Below, in pieces: positions 9,151 through 17,237 of a stretch of 64,000 nucleotides of DNA (position 1 is the stretch's first letter; every line of letters begins with the position of its first letter). The translations under genes and the position numbers were made by a program. This DNA comes from JABDKJ01 sp964609215 (GTDB lineage: Bacteria; Bacteroidota; Bacteroidia; Flavobacteriales_D; JABDKJ01), in NCBI GenBank assembly GCA_964609215.1, contig CAZSQZ010000002.1:345317-409316 (forward strand), written 5' to 3'. A model generated the notes under the pieces. That model saw nothing but the letters and a program-made list of their open reading frames with translations, had not been told where the DNA came from and did no database searches.

Positions 9151-10536
9151 TTAATTATTGCTAAATGAAATGCTAATTCCTGACTCCTCATCTTCATCTT
9201 CTTTTTTGCCAACCTCATCTCCATTATTCAGTTTTTTAGAAACAACTGAGTATGGACCAATAATAATTTCATCACCCTCTTTAAGACCAGATTTCACGTG
9301 TATATGCTTATCATCCTGTATTCCGGTTTCCACAGCTTTTAGAATTGCTTCTCCCCCTTGAAAAACGAAAACACATTCTATGGGTTCCATGTCTTCATCT
9401 TTGTTTCGATTCTTTTTCTTCTGTTCCATACTTGCTTCGAACCTTTCCTTTCCTTTCAAATTAATACGAGCAGTATCTTCCCTTGTAGTAACAGCTTCAA
9501 TAGGAATAGTAAGCATCTTCTCACCAACATTCGTATTGATCTCAACTGTTGCAGACATCCCAGTTCTAAAGGGAGTAATGGAATTATTTCCTTCTAGCAA
9601 ATCTTTATATGAATCTCTAAGTATTCTAATTTTCACAGAAAAATTAGTCACCTGATCTGTAGATATGATTCCAGTTGCATTGCTTGCAGTATTGGCAATT
9701 TCCGTGACAATACCTTTAAACTTTCTATCTCTATATGCGTCTACTTCAACAATTGAGGTATCATTCATCTCTACTTTTACAATATCACTTTCATTGACAT
9801 CAACCGCTACCTCCATTATATCTAACTGGGATACGCGCATTAGTTCTGTTCCAGCCATTTGAATAGTTCCCAAAACCGTTTCTCCCTCTTCCACTTGCAA
9901 AGCAGTTATAATGCCATCCGAGGGGGCAAAAATGCTTGTTCTACCCAAATTATCTGCTGCTTCTTTTCTAGTCGCCTCCGCTCCTCTTACCGTATACTCC
10001 GCTGATTTTACATTCTGCTTTGCACTTTCTAATTGAGACTTTGAAATCTCAAAAGCAGCAACAGCCGCATCCCATTCCGCACTTGATAATACCTGATCCT
10101 GAAAAAGCTGTTTCTGCCGTGCATAGTCTTTTTCTGCATTTGCAAATGTTGCTTCGGCTTGAGCTCTTGCAGCTTTAGCAGCTGCTAACCCCGCCTTAGA
10201 ATTATTCAAGTTAGCATTGGTCCTACTCAAGGTCGATTCCAGTATATCTGGATTGATCGTCAAGAGCTTATCTCCCATCTTTACTTCATCTCCTTCTTTG
10301 ACAAATATTTTTGTCACCTTACCACTTATTTCCGAAGTAATTTTTACATCTATTTCCGGTTGAATCTTTCCATTCGCAGAAACTGTTTCAACCAATTTTC
10401 TTAGTTCAGCTTTTTCCGTTTCCACTTCAGCACCCTTATTCCCTTTCCCGCCAGAAATTGCAGCTAAAGCAATTAAAATTACCACGATGATTATTCCAAT
10501 AATCCAATATTTCCTGTTCGATTTTTTCTTTTTCAT
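9151..10536 (-). CDS. Efflux pump periplasmic adaptor (HlyD/MacA-type membrane fusion protein)
   Basis: The 461 residues start with a basic tail and a single membrane anchor (WIIGIIIVVILIALAAI, 11-27). Next come a lipoyl half-motif (SGKVTKIFVKEGDEVKMGDKLLTI region, 71-94), a long alanine-rich coiled-coil hairpin (about 98-190), the second lipoyl half (IFAPSDGIITALQVEEGETV region, about 200-220), and beta-barrel and membrane-proximal domains. A charged C-terminal tail contains DEVGKKEDEDEES. This is the adaptor that joins an inner-membrane transporter to a TolC channel; the short hairpin and TM anchor favour MacA-like adaptors working with an ABC (MacB) pump. The TolC gene lies 13 bp upstream. 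No pump gene is in the neighbourhood shown. Confidence 0.9.
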   Translation of the reverse strand: MKKKKSNRKYWIIGIIIVVILIALAAISGGKGNKGAEVETEKAELRKLVETVSANGKIQPEIDVKITSEISGKVTKIFVKEGDEVKMGDKLLTINPDILESTLSRTNANLNNSKAGLAAAKAARAQAEATFANAEKDYARQKQLFQDQVLSSAEWDAAVAAFEISKSQLESAKQNVKSAEYTVRGAEATRKEAADNLGRTSIFAPSDGIITALQVEEGETVLGTIQMAGTELMRVSQLDIMEVAVDVNESDIVKVEMNDTSIVEVDAYRDRKFKGIVTEIANTASNATGIISTDQVTNFSVKIRILRDSYKDLLEGNNSITPFRTGMSATVEINTNVGEKMLTIPIEAVTTREDTARINLKGKERFEASMEQKKKNRNKDEDMEPIECVFVFQGGEAILKAVETGIQDDKHIHVKSGLKEGDEIIIGPYSVVSKKLNNGDEVGKKEDEDEESGISISFSNN

Positions 10537-10549
10537 CGGTTTTGGTGGC

Positions 10550-11977
10550 TTAGAGTTTAATTTCTTTCCCTTGATAGAAATCTAAAATTTTGGTTTGAAA
10601 AACGTAGTTATACTTAGACAAGATAAGCTGTGCTTCACCATTTAAATAGCGTGTGCGCGCATCGTTAAAATCTACAGAGTTTATGACTTGATTTTCAAAT
10701 CTCTTCTCAGCGTTTTTATAGTTTAACTCCAAAGCGGTCAAAGCCTTTTCCGAAGATTGATATTCCTTATAAGCGGCCAGAGCATTGGTAAAAACTTGCT
10801 GTACTTCTTGGTATAATGCATTCTTTGTTTGCTCCAAGGCTAATTTTGATCTTTCTAAATTCAGCTCTTGTTGCTTAACACCTGTTCGTATTCCAAGACC
10901 ATTAAAAATTGGAATATTCAATCTTAAAGAAAGTGACTGATTGAAGTTGTCGTCCCATTGATCTCCAAAGCTTTTTGTCGTAAAATCATCATCATCAAAA
11001 ACTTGTGTAGTTGTAGTAACTATTTCACCCGTTCCAGCAACCGTTCCAATGGGAATAACTACAGATTGCGGTGTACCAATTTGTGTTCGTGCATTTCCAG
11101 AAAAACCTGTTCCTAAAGAACCGGTTGCAGATATACTAGGTAACATTGCCGCTCTAGAAATTTTAATCCCCAGCTCAGAGCTCTCTACCCCTTTTTCCGC
11201 AGAAGCAACATCTGGCAAACTACTTTGTGCTGCCGCGAAAAGTGCGTCCACATCAGCTGATGGCATGCTTACATCAAGAGTTGCAAAATTGGGCACTTCC
11301 ACCTGAAATCCATTTGCCTGATTGGAGGGTAGTTGCATCAATTGCACCAGTGTCAATTTAGCCAGACTCACTGCATTTTCGTTTTGAATAACATTCAGTT
11401 CTTCTGCCGCCAATTGCGCCTGAATATCATAGAGTGTTCCTATAGCAACTTGACCAGCATCTACCAGCTTTTGCATTCTGTCTACCTGTTTTTGAGTTGC
11501 GCTAATTTGATTCTTCGAAATATTTAATAATTCCTCTGTTTGTAAGACATTCAAATAAGCCGCGGCTATATTTAAAATGATATCATTCTTGGTTCCCTCC
11601 AAATCTAAAATGGCTACTTCCGCATTTATTTCGGCTTGTTGCCGGGTATACCATTTTGAAAAACCATTGAAAAGATCTACTCCTGATGAAAGGAAAAAAC
11701 TATTATTTCTAATTCGCTCAGTAGCGAATTGGTTGGTAAAGGGGTCAATAGTTTGTCCCCAATTATATCCATGGGTTGCTCCTCCATTTAAAGTAGGCAA
11801 GAAATCATAAATACTTTGTTTTCTGCTTAATTCTGTCGAAGCCAGATTAATACTCATTTGCTTCATTTGTAAATTATTATCTACTGCATAATTCACACAT
11901 CTTTCTAGAGACCAAATCTCCTGTGCATTTGCTGTTGTAGAAAGAACCAATATCAAGGTAAAAATTAAGCTTCTCAT
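10550..11977 (-). CDS. TolC family outer-membrane efflux protein
   Basis: The 475-residue protein has a signal peptide (MRSLIFTLILVLSTTANAQ) and two outer-membrane efflux protein (OEP) repeats. Repeat one covers about 25-215 (YAVDNNLQMKQMSIN, then long helices with LNVLQTEELLNISKNQI). Repeat two covers about 240-470 (SAEKGVESSELGIKISRAAMLPSISATGSLG, RLNIPIFNGLGIRTGVKQQE). The glycine-flanked strand segments and alternating heptads are typical of the TolC trimeric channel. It is first in a minus-strand run with the adaptor 13 bp downstream, so the two should form one tripartite efflux or secretion route. Substrate unknown. Confidence 0.92.
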   Translation of the reverse strand: MRSLIFTLILVLSTTANAQEIWSLERCVNYAVDNNLQMKQMSINLASTELSRKQSIYDFLPTLNGGATHGYNWGQTIDPFTNQFATERIRNNSFFLSSGVDLFNGFSKWYTRQQAEINAEVAILDLEGTKNDIILNIAAAYLNVLQTEELLNISKNQISATQKQVDRMQKLVDAGQVAIGTLYDIQAQLAAEELNVIQNENAVSLAKLTLVQLMQLPSNQANGFQVEVPNFATLDVSMPSADVDALFAAAQSSLPDVASAEKGVESSELGIKISRAAMLPSISATGSLGTGFSGNARTQIGTPQSVVIPIGTVAGTGEIVTTTTQVFDDDDFTTKSFGDQWDDNFNQSLSLRLNIPIFNGLGIRTGVKQQELNLERSKLALEQTKNALYQEVQQVFTNALAAYKEYQSSEKALTALELNYKNAEKRFENQVINSVDFNDARTRYLNGEAQLILSKYNYVFQTKILDFYQGKEIKL

Positions 11978-12074
11978 TTTCTTTTGTTTAGATGAAAACT
12001 CTAAACAAATAAAAAAAGAGCAATTAAGATGTTAAAGTGCAATATTATTAACGGTAAGCCTAGGGGCTGAATGG

Positions 12075-12668
12075 TTAATTCCCTTCTTCTTTGTCTGCAT
12101 CAGTAGATCGTTCTATTCTATCCAATCGGATTTCAAGATCTTCATTCTCCTCTTGAAGTTTTTGCATTTCTTCTTGAATTTTTCGTTGCATCTCCTCTTC
12201 ACTTCCAGAAACGCGAATTTCTTTATAGATTGTATCATAAGCAACAGAGCCTGTTCTTATAGTATCCACATGAATGCGAATAACTTTTTCCTCCGGTTCT
12301 CCAAATTGCATGTTCTTTTCATCCAAATGAACGATATCGTCCCAATACTTTATTCCAAAAAGAGTCAAAGCACCAATAATACCAAAGACAAAAAGGTTTT
12401 TGAAGAAATTTCTCCAAGCGTTTGAATTATGGGACTTGTAACGGTCAACATTCACATTGCCCATAGCTTCATGAGCAGCATCTAGCTCGACCAAAAGAGA
12501 GGCTCGCCCCTTTCTCTTAAATGCTTCAAAGAGCAATTTATGCTCTTCAAAAGCACTTGCTAATGCTTCATTGCCTTTCAATTCTTGAAGAAAAGCCTTC
12601 TTTTGAGAGGGGCTTAATTCGCCCTTCAAAAAAGCATCAAAACGTTCTATGTTCTGTTCTTCATTCAT
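12075..12668 (-). CDS. Putative membrane anti-sigma factor
   Basis: The 197-residue protein has an acidic N-terminal helical domain (1-65, DAFLKGELSPSQKKAFLQEL), one transmembrane helix (about 88-108, LFVFGIIGALTLFGIKYW) and a periplasmic part ending in a charged coiled coil (about 150-190, EEEMQRKIQEEMQKLQEENEDLEIRLDRIE). That layout, with a start codon overlapping the stop of an ECF sigma gene by one base (TAATG), is what Bacteroidota anti-sigma regulators look like. I see no zinc-binding HxxxCxxC motif, so it is not a ZAS-type anti-sigma. The sigma-binding role is inferred from topology and position. Confidence 0.65.
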   Translation of the reverse strand: MNEEQNIERFDAFLKGELSPSQKKAFLQELKGNEALASAFEEHKLLFEAFKRKGRASLLVELDAAHEAMGNVNVDRYKSHNSNAWRNFFKNLFVFGIIGALTLFGIKYWDDIVHLDEKNMQFGEPEEKVIRIHVDTIRTGSVAYDTIYKEIRVSGSEEEMQRKIQEEMQKLQEENEDLEIRLDRIERSTDADKEEGN

Positions 12669-13204
12669 TATTTAGCAAGTGCTTTAAGCCTTTGTACGCA
12701 TTTAAATTTTTGTGCCTTGGCATGTTCAGGGTTAGTATAATTATAAGCCAGTGCAATTTCCTTCATGGAAGCCTTCAAGTAATAGAATCGATGCAAGATT
12801 CCTCTACAGGGTTCTCCTAACTTATCCAGAGCTTTTTCCAAAAGACTTATTTTTTCCTCTTGGGCCTGACTAAATTCTTCATCCTCTATTTTAGTGTATT
12901 GCTCAAAATCCTTTACACGAGCATTACTCTTTTTCCCCCTCAATTGTTTCAACCATATATTTCTGGCTATGCTATAAATAAGGGTACTTAATGCCGCTTG
13001 AAGCTTAAAATTAGGTTGATGTACCCATTCAAACAAGGCTACCATGGTTTCTTGAAAAACATCTTTCGCGTCTTCATCACTTCCGCTGTTCTTGAGCACA
13101 AAATGATTAACCATCCCAAAATATTCTTTATAAAGACCTTTATAAGCCCCAGCTATATTTCCCTTTAGCCCTTGAATGGTTTTTATGTCTTTCTTTTTTG
13201 GCAT
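12668..13204 (-). CDS. ECF-type RNA polymerase sigma factor
   Basis: This 178-residue sigma-70 family protein contains only regions 2 and 4. Region 2 spans about 20-90 (DAKDVFQETMVALFEWV, then LSTLIYSIARNIWLKQLRG for promoter melting). Region 4 spans about 120-176 (ALDKLGEPCRGILHRFYY and the helix-turn-helix MKEIALAYNYTNPEHAKAQK). It starts 4 bp after the stop of the upstream exported MORN-like protein and is coupled to the downstream membrane protein. The expected job is to redirect RNA polymerase to a small regulon in response to an envelope signal. The presence of secreted unknowns at the head of the same operon hints that they are sensors or targets. Confidence 0.9.
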   Translation of the reverse strand: MPKKKDIKTIQGLKGNIAGAYKGLYKEYFGMVNHFVLKNSGSDEDAKDVFQETMVALFEWVHQPNFKLQAALSTLIYSIARNIWLKQLRGKKSNARVKDFEQYTKIEDEEFSQAQEEKISLLEKALDKLGEPCRGILHRFYYLKASMKEIALAYNYTNPEHAKAQKFKCVQRLKALAK

Positions 13205-13208
13205 TAAA

Positions 13209-13862
13209 TCACTTCCAATTTACATGTTCATAAGTGATTTTTTGAATTAAATCTCCATTTTCATTATAAAGGCTCCAAATGCCGCAAGGTTGAGGGTAGT
13301 ATTTTATCCCATTGGAGTTGTCATAATAACTCTTCTCAACCTCCAAAATATAGCTTGGAATTTCACAGAACTTTCCTTCCATTCGGACCATATTATCCTT
13401 GAAAAAAGAAGTGTAGGAAATTAATTTACCATTATCATCATAACTGAATTTCTCTTCAAATCCTAAGAAATAACTCCTCCATTCGCCTTTTTTAATGCCA
13501 TTAATGTAATTGCCTCTTGCAATAATCTTTGCCGCAGCAGAATCTGAATAGGAGGTATGTAAACCATTAAATATTTCCTTTTTAAAGTGTTGGGTAACCA
13601 TTGTCATCTCACCAGTATCTAAATCCTCTGTGTATGAAGTGTCTATAATTTCTTGATAGAGTACTTCTGTCTCGGAATACAATCGACCACTTGGGTAATA
13701 TTTCTTTACTAAATAGATACTGTCATTTAACTGTATTTTCTCTTTAACCTCGGAATTCAGTATAAATGGTTTGTCTATGGCATATTGAATTGGATTTTGA
13801 GATTCTTGAGCTGATAGAACTATGCTTAAAAATATAAGTTGAAGTAAGACTAGATATTTCAT
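13209..13862 (-). CDS. Secreted MORN-variant (YwqK-like) repeat protein
   Basis: I start it at the ATG at 13862, giving a clean signal peptide (MKYLVLLQLIFLSIVLSAQ). An in-frame ATG at 13889 would overlap the upstream gene and spoil the signal. The mature part (217 residues in all) carries repeats of the antitoxin YwqK/MORN-variant type: YYPSGRLYSETEVLY, YSDSAAAKIIARGNYINGIKKGEWRSY, YDDNGKLISYTSFF and LYNENGDLIQKITYEH. No catalytic residues or sorting domain are visible. It lies 10 bp after the 538-residue protein and 4 bp before the ECF sigma gene, so all are probably one transcript. It may be an envelope protein linked to the sigma/anti-sigma pair; function unknown. Confidence 0.78.
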   Translation of the reverse strand: MKYLVLLQLIFLSIVLSAQESQNPIQYAIDKPFILNSEVKEKIQLNDSIYLVKKYYPSGRLYSETEVLYQEIIDTSYTEDLDTGEMTMVTQHFKKEIFNGLHTSYSDSAAAKIIARGNYINGIKKGEWRSYFLGFEEKFSYDDNGKLISYTSFFKDNMVRMEGKFCEIPSYILEVEKSYYDNSNGIKYYPQPCGIWSLYNENGDLIQKITYEHVNWK

Positions 13863-13872
13863 TTCTCCAGAA

Positions 13873-15489
13873 TTAAAATAAGCGTTCAATTTCTTTTAAG
13901 GCAGTCTTTTTGTTCCTCTGAAGCATAGAAAGCGATTCCTCATCTCTGGAACCTATTCTAATTTTCTTGGTCCCGAAATAGTCCTTATCTCCATCATTAT
14001 AGGTAGCAATAATAACCGCTGGTTCGTTCATTGGAAGACTTACCACATTCTCAAAATCCCCGTGTGTAAATGCATAATTCCCGTTTTTCATTTTGTACCC
14101 TGGAATATATATATCAGATCCAGACACAACCAAAGCAATAGATGCAAAAACAGTATCAGACAAACCTCTTACATCTACCTCCAAATTTCCTTTATACGTG
14201 TTTGGAAAAATAGCGAGCCTATCGATATTTGCCCAGCCTAAATTTTTCATAGAAAATAAGTAAGATAGATCCTCATTTAAACCTCCTGAGTTAAATCCTG
14301 AAGTCCCGTTATTACTATATTCAGTAGCCGTCCCATCCAATTTTCCAGGTTGAAAAAATCCATTGTATGGATTAAGATATAAACAAACTGTATCTGGGTG
14401 TAATTCTATATCCAAATCAAACCACTCAAGAATTTTCTTGCATTGAGTATCATCAAGGCCAGATATTCTTCCTTTATTCAATGTAAAATCTTTAGAATTC
14501 AAAACATATTTTTTCTCATCAATTGTAATTGTGAAGCGAGTTACTTTATCGGCTCTCTTCCAATCACATCTTGAAATATGTTTCCCTAGTTCATTTGGCT
14601 GAGTTCCCCACCATAAAACTCCAAATCCATTTTTCCATCTTGATGCCTCAATTTCTTCATCTTCAATATTGATTTCATTTAACCCCAAATCAGCTGGATT
14701 ATTCCAAACAATATTTCCATCCTCTACTTCCCCGGAATAAAATTTCATTCCTTCTCTTTTATCGTCATTGGGTATTCCAATGTTCAAAGCCTTTCCCTCC
14801 TTGAGTTTTAAGTTTTTCCCATTCGAATAGGCCTGAACTTGAATCATTCCTCCTGTTTGAAGCAAGTCACCTTCATTGGTCATGGTCAATAAATTTCCTT
14901 TCACAATATTTTCAAAATCCAATGCCTCCCTTAATTCAATTTGCAATGCTCCTTTAACTGGTGTTCCATCTGCAAAAGTGAAACAGTTTGCCGGGATCTG
15001 AATCTCCGTACCATTTTTCCCTTTCAAGCTCTTTCCTTCTCGTCCGTTCATATGGAAGGTCTGCTTTTCTATTCTGCCATAGTGAAAGGTTTTTTTAGGA
15101 ACAAAGTCAATTACAAATCCATGCAACATTTCCTTTGCACAAGAACCGGTTCTACAATCTGTTTGAGCAACCTCATCCCATTTTATTTTGCGCTGATCAA
15201 AGTCAACCAGTTCATGAAGATTTTGAATTCGGCTTTCATTCAATTTATCCTGATCAAAACCGTCTGGAGCATAGGCACTATAGACATAAGTTATTCGAAC
15301 AACTCTGCAATCCACCAGATTAGAAACCAATTCAGGATTTAGAAATTCCCCCTTTCCGATTTCATTTTCTAGAACAATACGCTCTTTTTGATCTTGAGGA
15401 ATCTTGTAAGTCCCCAATTCAGTTTTTTCAGCTTGAATAGAAAAACTAAAGGCTAAAATAAGCGAAAATAATACTGCTAACTTTTTCAT
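13873..15489 (-). CDS. Secreted protein of unknown function heading the ECF sigma operon
   Basis: The 538-residue protein has a signal peptide (MKKLAVLFSLILAFSFSIQA, 1-20). Residues about 160-245 form a recognisable beta module: GTEIQIPANCF, TPVKGALQIELREALDFEN, LLQTGGMIQVQAYSNGK. The same type of module occurs in many Bacteroidota exported proteins, often beside OmpA-like or carboxypeptidase-like domains, and looks like a ZU5-type sandwich; that comparison is from memory. The C-terminal half is strand-rich, with KNLGWANIDRLAIFPNTYKGNL and a terminal basic helix (NKKTALKEIERLF). There are no enzyme motifs and no T9SS sorting domain. It is first of four tightly packed genes leading to the ECF sigma factor. 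Confidence 0.75.
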   Translation of the reverse strand: MKKLAVLFSLILAFSFSIQAEKTELGTYKIPQDQKERIVLENEIGKGEFLNPELVSNLVDCRVVRITYVYSAYAPDGFDQDKLNESRIQNLHELVDFDQRKIKWDEVAQTDCRTGSCAKEMLHGFVIDFVPKKTFHYGRIEKQTFHMNGREGKSLKGKNGTEIQIPANCFTFADGTPVKGALQIELREALDFENIVKGNLLTMTNEGDLLQTGGMIQVQAYSNGKNLKLKEGKALNIGIPNDDKREGMKFYSGEVEDGNIVWNNPADLGLNEINIEDEEIEASRWKNGFGVLWWGTQPNELGKHISRCDWKRADKVTRFTITIDEKKYVLNSKDFTLNKGRISGLDDTQCKKILEWFDLDIELHPDTVCLYLNPYNGFFQPGKLDGTATEYSNNGTSGFNSGGLNEDLSYLFSMKNLGWANIDRLAIFPNTYKGNLEVDVRGLSDTVFASIALVVSGSDIYIPGYKMKNGNYAFTHGDFENVVSLPMNEPAVIIATYNDGDKDYFGTKKIRIGSRDEESLSMLQRNKKTALKEIERLF

Positions 15490-15643
15490 TTGACGATGTA
15501 TTTAATTATTAACTTTTATGGTTAATACCATCTTTTGAAAAAGGTAAACCAGATGTTTTAAAAAAAATACATCAAAATGAAAATCAGGACTACAAACTAC
15601 TGATTATCTGGTATTTAATGTTCGAAAAAATATTGAACATTTT
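15490..15643. other. Intergenic region upstream of the ECF operon
   Basis: About 154 bp between the end of cysS and the start of the 538-residue secreted protein, both on the minus strand. It is very AT-rich and should hold the promoter of the ECF operon. I find no clean TAnnTTTG element on the minus strand, which leaves room for a different sigma factor. No stable GC-rich hairpin seen. Confidence 0.5.
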
Positions 15644-17110
15644 TTAGTCCACCGACCAAGTAGTCCCCTCTTTACTGTCTTTTAAGGTAATGCTTGCTGA
15701 TTTTAATGCGTCTCTAATTTCATCGCTTAAGGCATAGTTTCTTTCTTCTTTTGCCTTGCTTCGCATAGAGATGAAAGTATTCATTAAAGATTCAACCAAA
15801 TCGTTATTTCCACCTTGTTCTTCTGATCTTAAACCCAAAACATCATAGACAAAAGTACTGAGCCATTGATCCAATTCCTTTTTGTCATTTTCAGAAATTT
15901 GTGCTTTTCCATCGTTTACAGAATTGATGTATTTTGAGATATCAAATAAAGCGGCAATTGCAATAGGTGTATTGAAATCATCATTCATTGCGGCAATGGC
16001 TTTTGACTTCATTTCTTCAATATCAACAGATGAAGAATCGGATACTGAGAGTTTAGAAACCAAGTCAACAGCATTCATTAATCGTGCACATCCTTTTTCA
16101 GCTGCTTTCAGAGCTTCATTAGAAAAATCGAGCGTGCTAGCGTAATGACATTGTAAAATGAAAAAACGCACAGTCATAGGGCTATAGCCCTGTTCTAATA
16201 ATTTATGATTTCCTGAAATAAGTTCTTCGGGAGTAAAGCCGTTACCCTCTGACTTGGCCATCTTTCTGCCGTTAACGGTTAGCATATTGGTATGCACCCA
16301 GTGTCTTGCCCCACCTGCATTGGAAGAAGCTTTATTCTGAGCGATTTCACATTCGTGATGCGGAAATTTCAAATCCATTCCTCCACCGTGAATATCAAAT
16401 TGCTCACCAAGGTATTTTGTGCTCATAACCGAACATTCCAAATGCCATCCCGGAAAACCCGAACCCCAAGGTGAGTTCCAACGCATGATATGGCCCTTCT
16501 CTGCTTTCTTCCAAATGGCAAAATCCACCGCATTTCTCTTCTCATCTTGCCCATCCAATTCTCTTGTATTGCTGAGCAATTCATCTAATTTTCTACCTGA
16601 AAGCTCTCCGTAATTTTCGGTTTCAGCATACTTCATAACATCGAAATAAACCGAACCATTTACTTCATAAGCTAGTCCATTATCCAAAATGGCTTGCACC
16701 ATTTCTATTTGCTCCATTATATGTCCAGTAGCTGTAGGCTCAATACTCGGGTTAAGAATATTAAAGATGCGCATTACATCATGAAAGTTGTTGGTGTATT
16801 TCTGAACTACTTCCATAGGTTCTAGCTGTTCTGCCTTTGCTTTCTTCGCTATTTTATCTTCACCCTCATCCACATCTCCTACTAAATGACCAACATCCGT
16901 AATGTTGCGAACATAACGCACTTTATAGCCTAAGTAAGTCAGATAACGATACATGATATCAAAAGACAAAAATGTTCTTACGTTGCCTAAGTGAACATCT
17001 GAATAGACTGTTGGGCCACACACATACATTCCAACAAAAGGAGATTCTAAAGGAATGAATTGCTCTTTTTTCTTTGAAAGCGTATTTTGGATATGCAGTG
17101 GATGTTCCAT
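15644..17110 (-). CDS. cysS: Cysteine-tRNA ligase
   Basis: CysS charges tRNA-Cys with cysteine. The 488 residues carry the class I signatures: CGPTVYSDVHLGNVR, with HLGN (40-43) as the HIGH motif, and KMAKS at 283-287 as KMSKS. Zinc ligands Cys31, Cys226, His251 and Glu255 can be aligned to the E. coli enzyme (GWHLECS, FPHHECEIAQ). The C-terminal anticodon-binding helical domain and a final MRSKAKEERNYALSDEIRD helix are present. Length is normal. It stands alone on the minus strand, with an intrinsic terminator just upstream that insulates it from the MORN-like gene. Confidence 0.97.
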   Translation of the reverse strand: MEHPLHIQNTLSKKKEQFIPLESPFVGMYVCGPTVYSDVHLGNVRTFLSFDIMYRYLTYLGYKVRYVRNITDVGHLVGDVDEGEDKIAKKAKAEQLEPMEVVQKYTNNFHDVMRIFNILNPSIEPTATGHIMEQIEMVQAILDNGLAYEVNGSVYFDVMKYAETENYGELSGRKLDELLSNTRELDGQDEKRNAVDFAIWKKAEKGHIMRWNSPWGSGFPGWHLECSVMSTKYLGEQFDIHGGGMDLKFPHHECEIAQNKASSNAGGARHWVHTNMLTVNGRKMAKSEGNGFTPEELISGNHKLLEQGYSPMTVRFFILQCHYASTLDFSNEALKAAEKGCARLMNAVDLVSKLSVSDSSSVDIEEMKSKAIAAMNDDFNTPIAIAALFDISKYINSVNDGKAQISENDKKELDQWLSTFVYDVLGLRSEEQGGNNDLVESLMNTFISMRSKAKEERNYALSDEIRDALKSASITLKDSKEGTTWSVD

Positions 17111-17180
17111 CGTGTTTATTAAGTATGCGAATATAAATCCTTCAACGCAATCGTCTAAATTATGTTTGGGCTTTATTCCA

Positions 17181-17215
17181 ATAAAAAAACCTGCAACTAT
17201 CAGTTACAGGTTTTT
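17181..17215 (-). terminator. Intrinsic terminator after the MORN-like gene
   Basis: A 9-bp outer stem (AAAAACCTG, 17185-17193, with CAGGTTTTT, 17207-17215) is extended inward past a single C/A mismatch by AACT/AGTT, leaving a 3-nt loop. On the minus strand it ends in a run of seven T (17189-17183). It lies 23 bp beyond the stop of the MORN-like gene and upstream of cysS, so it ends the former transcript. Confidence 0.85.
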
Positions 17216-17237
17216 AATTTCTTATGGTGATTCAATA

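Noticed and set aside
14941..15342. 133-residue open frame on the plus strand
   Set aside because: Antisense to the 538-residue secreted protein, whose signal peptide and beta module are convincing.
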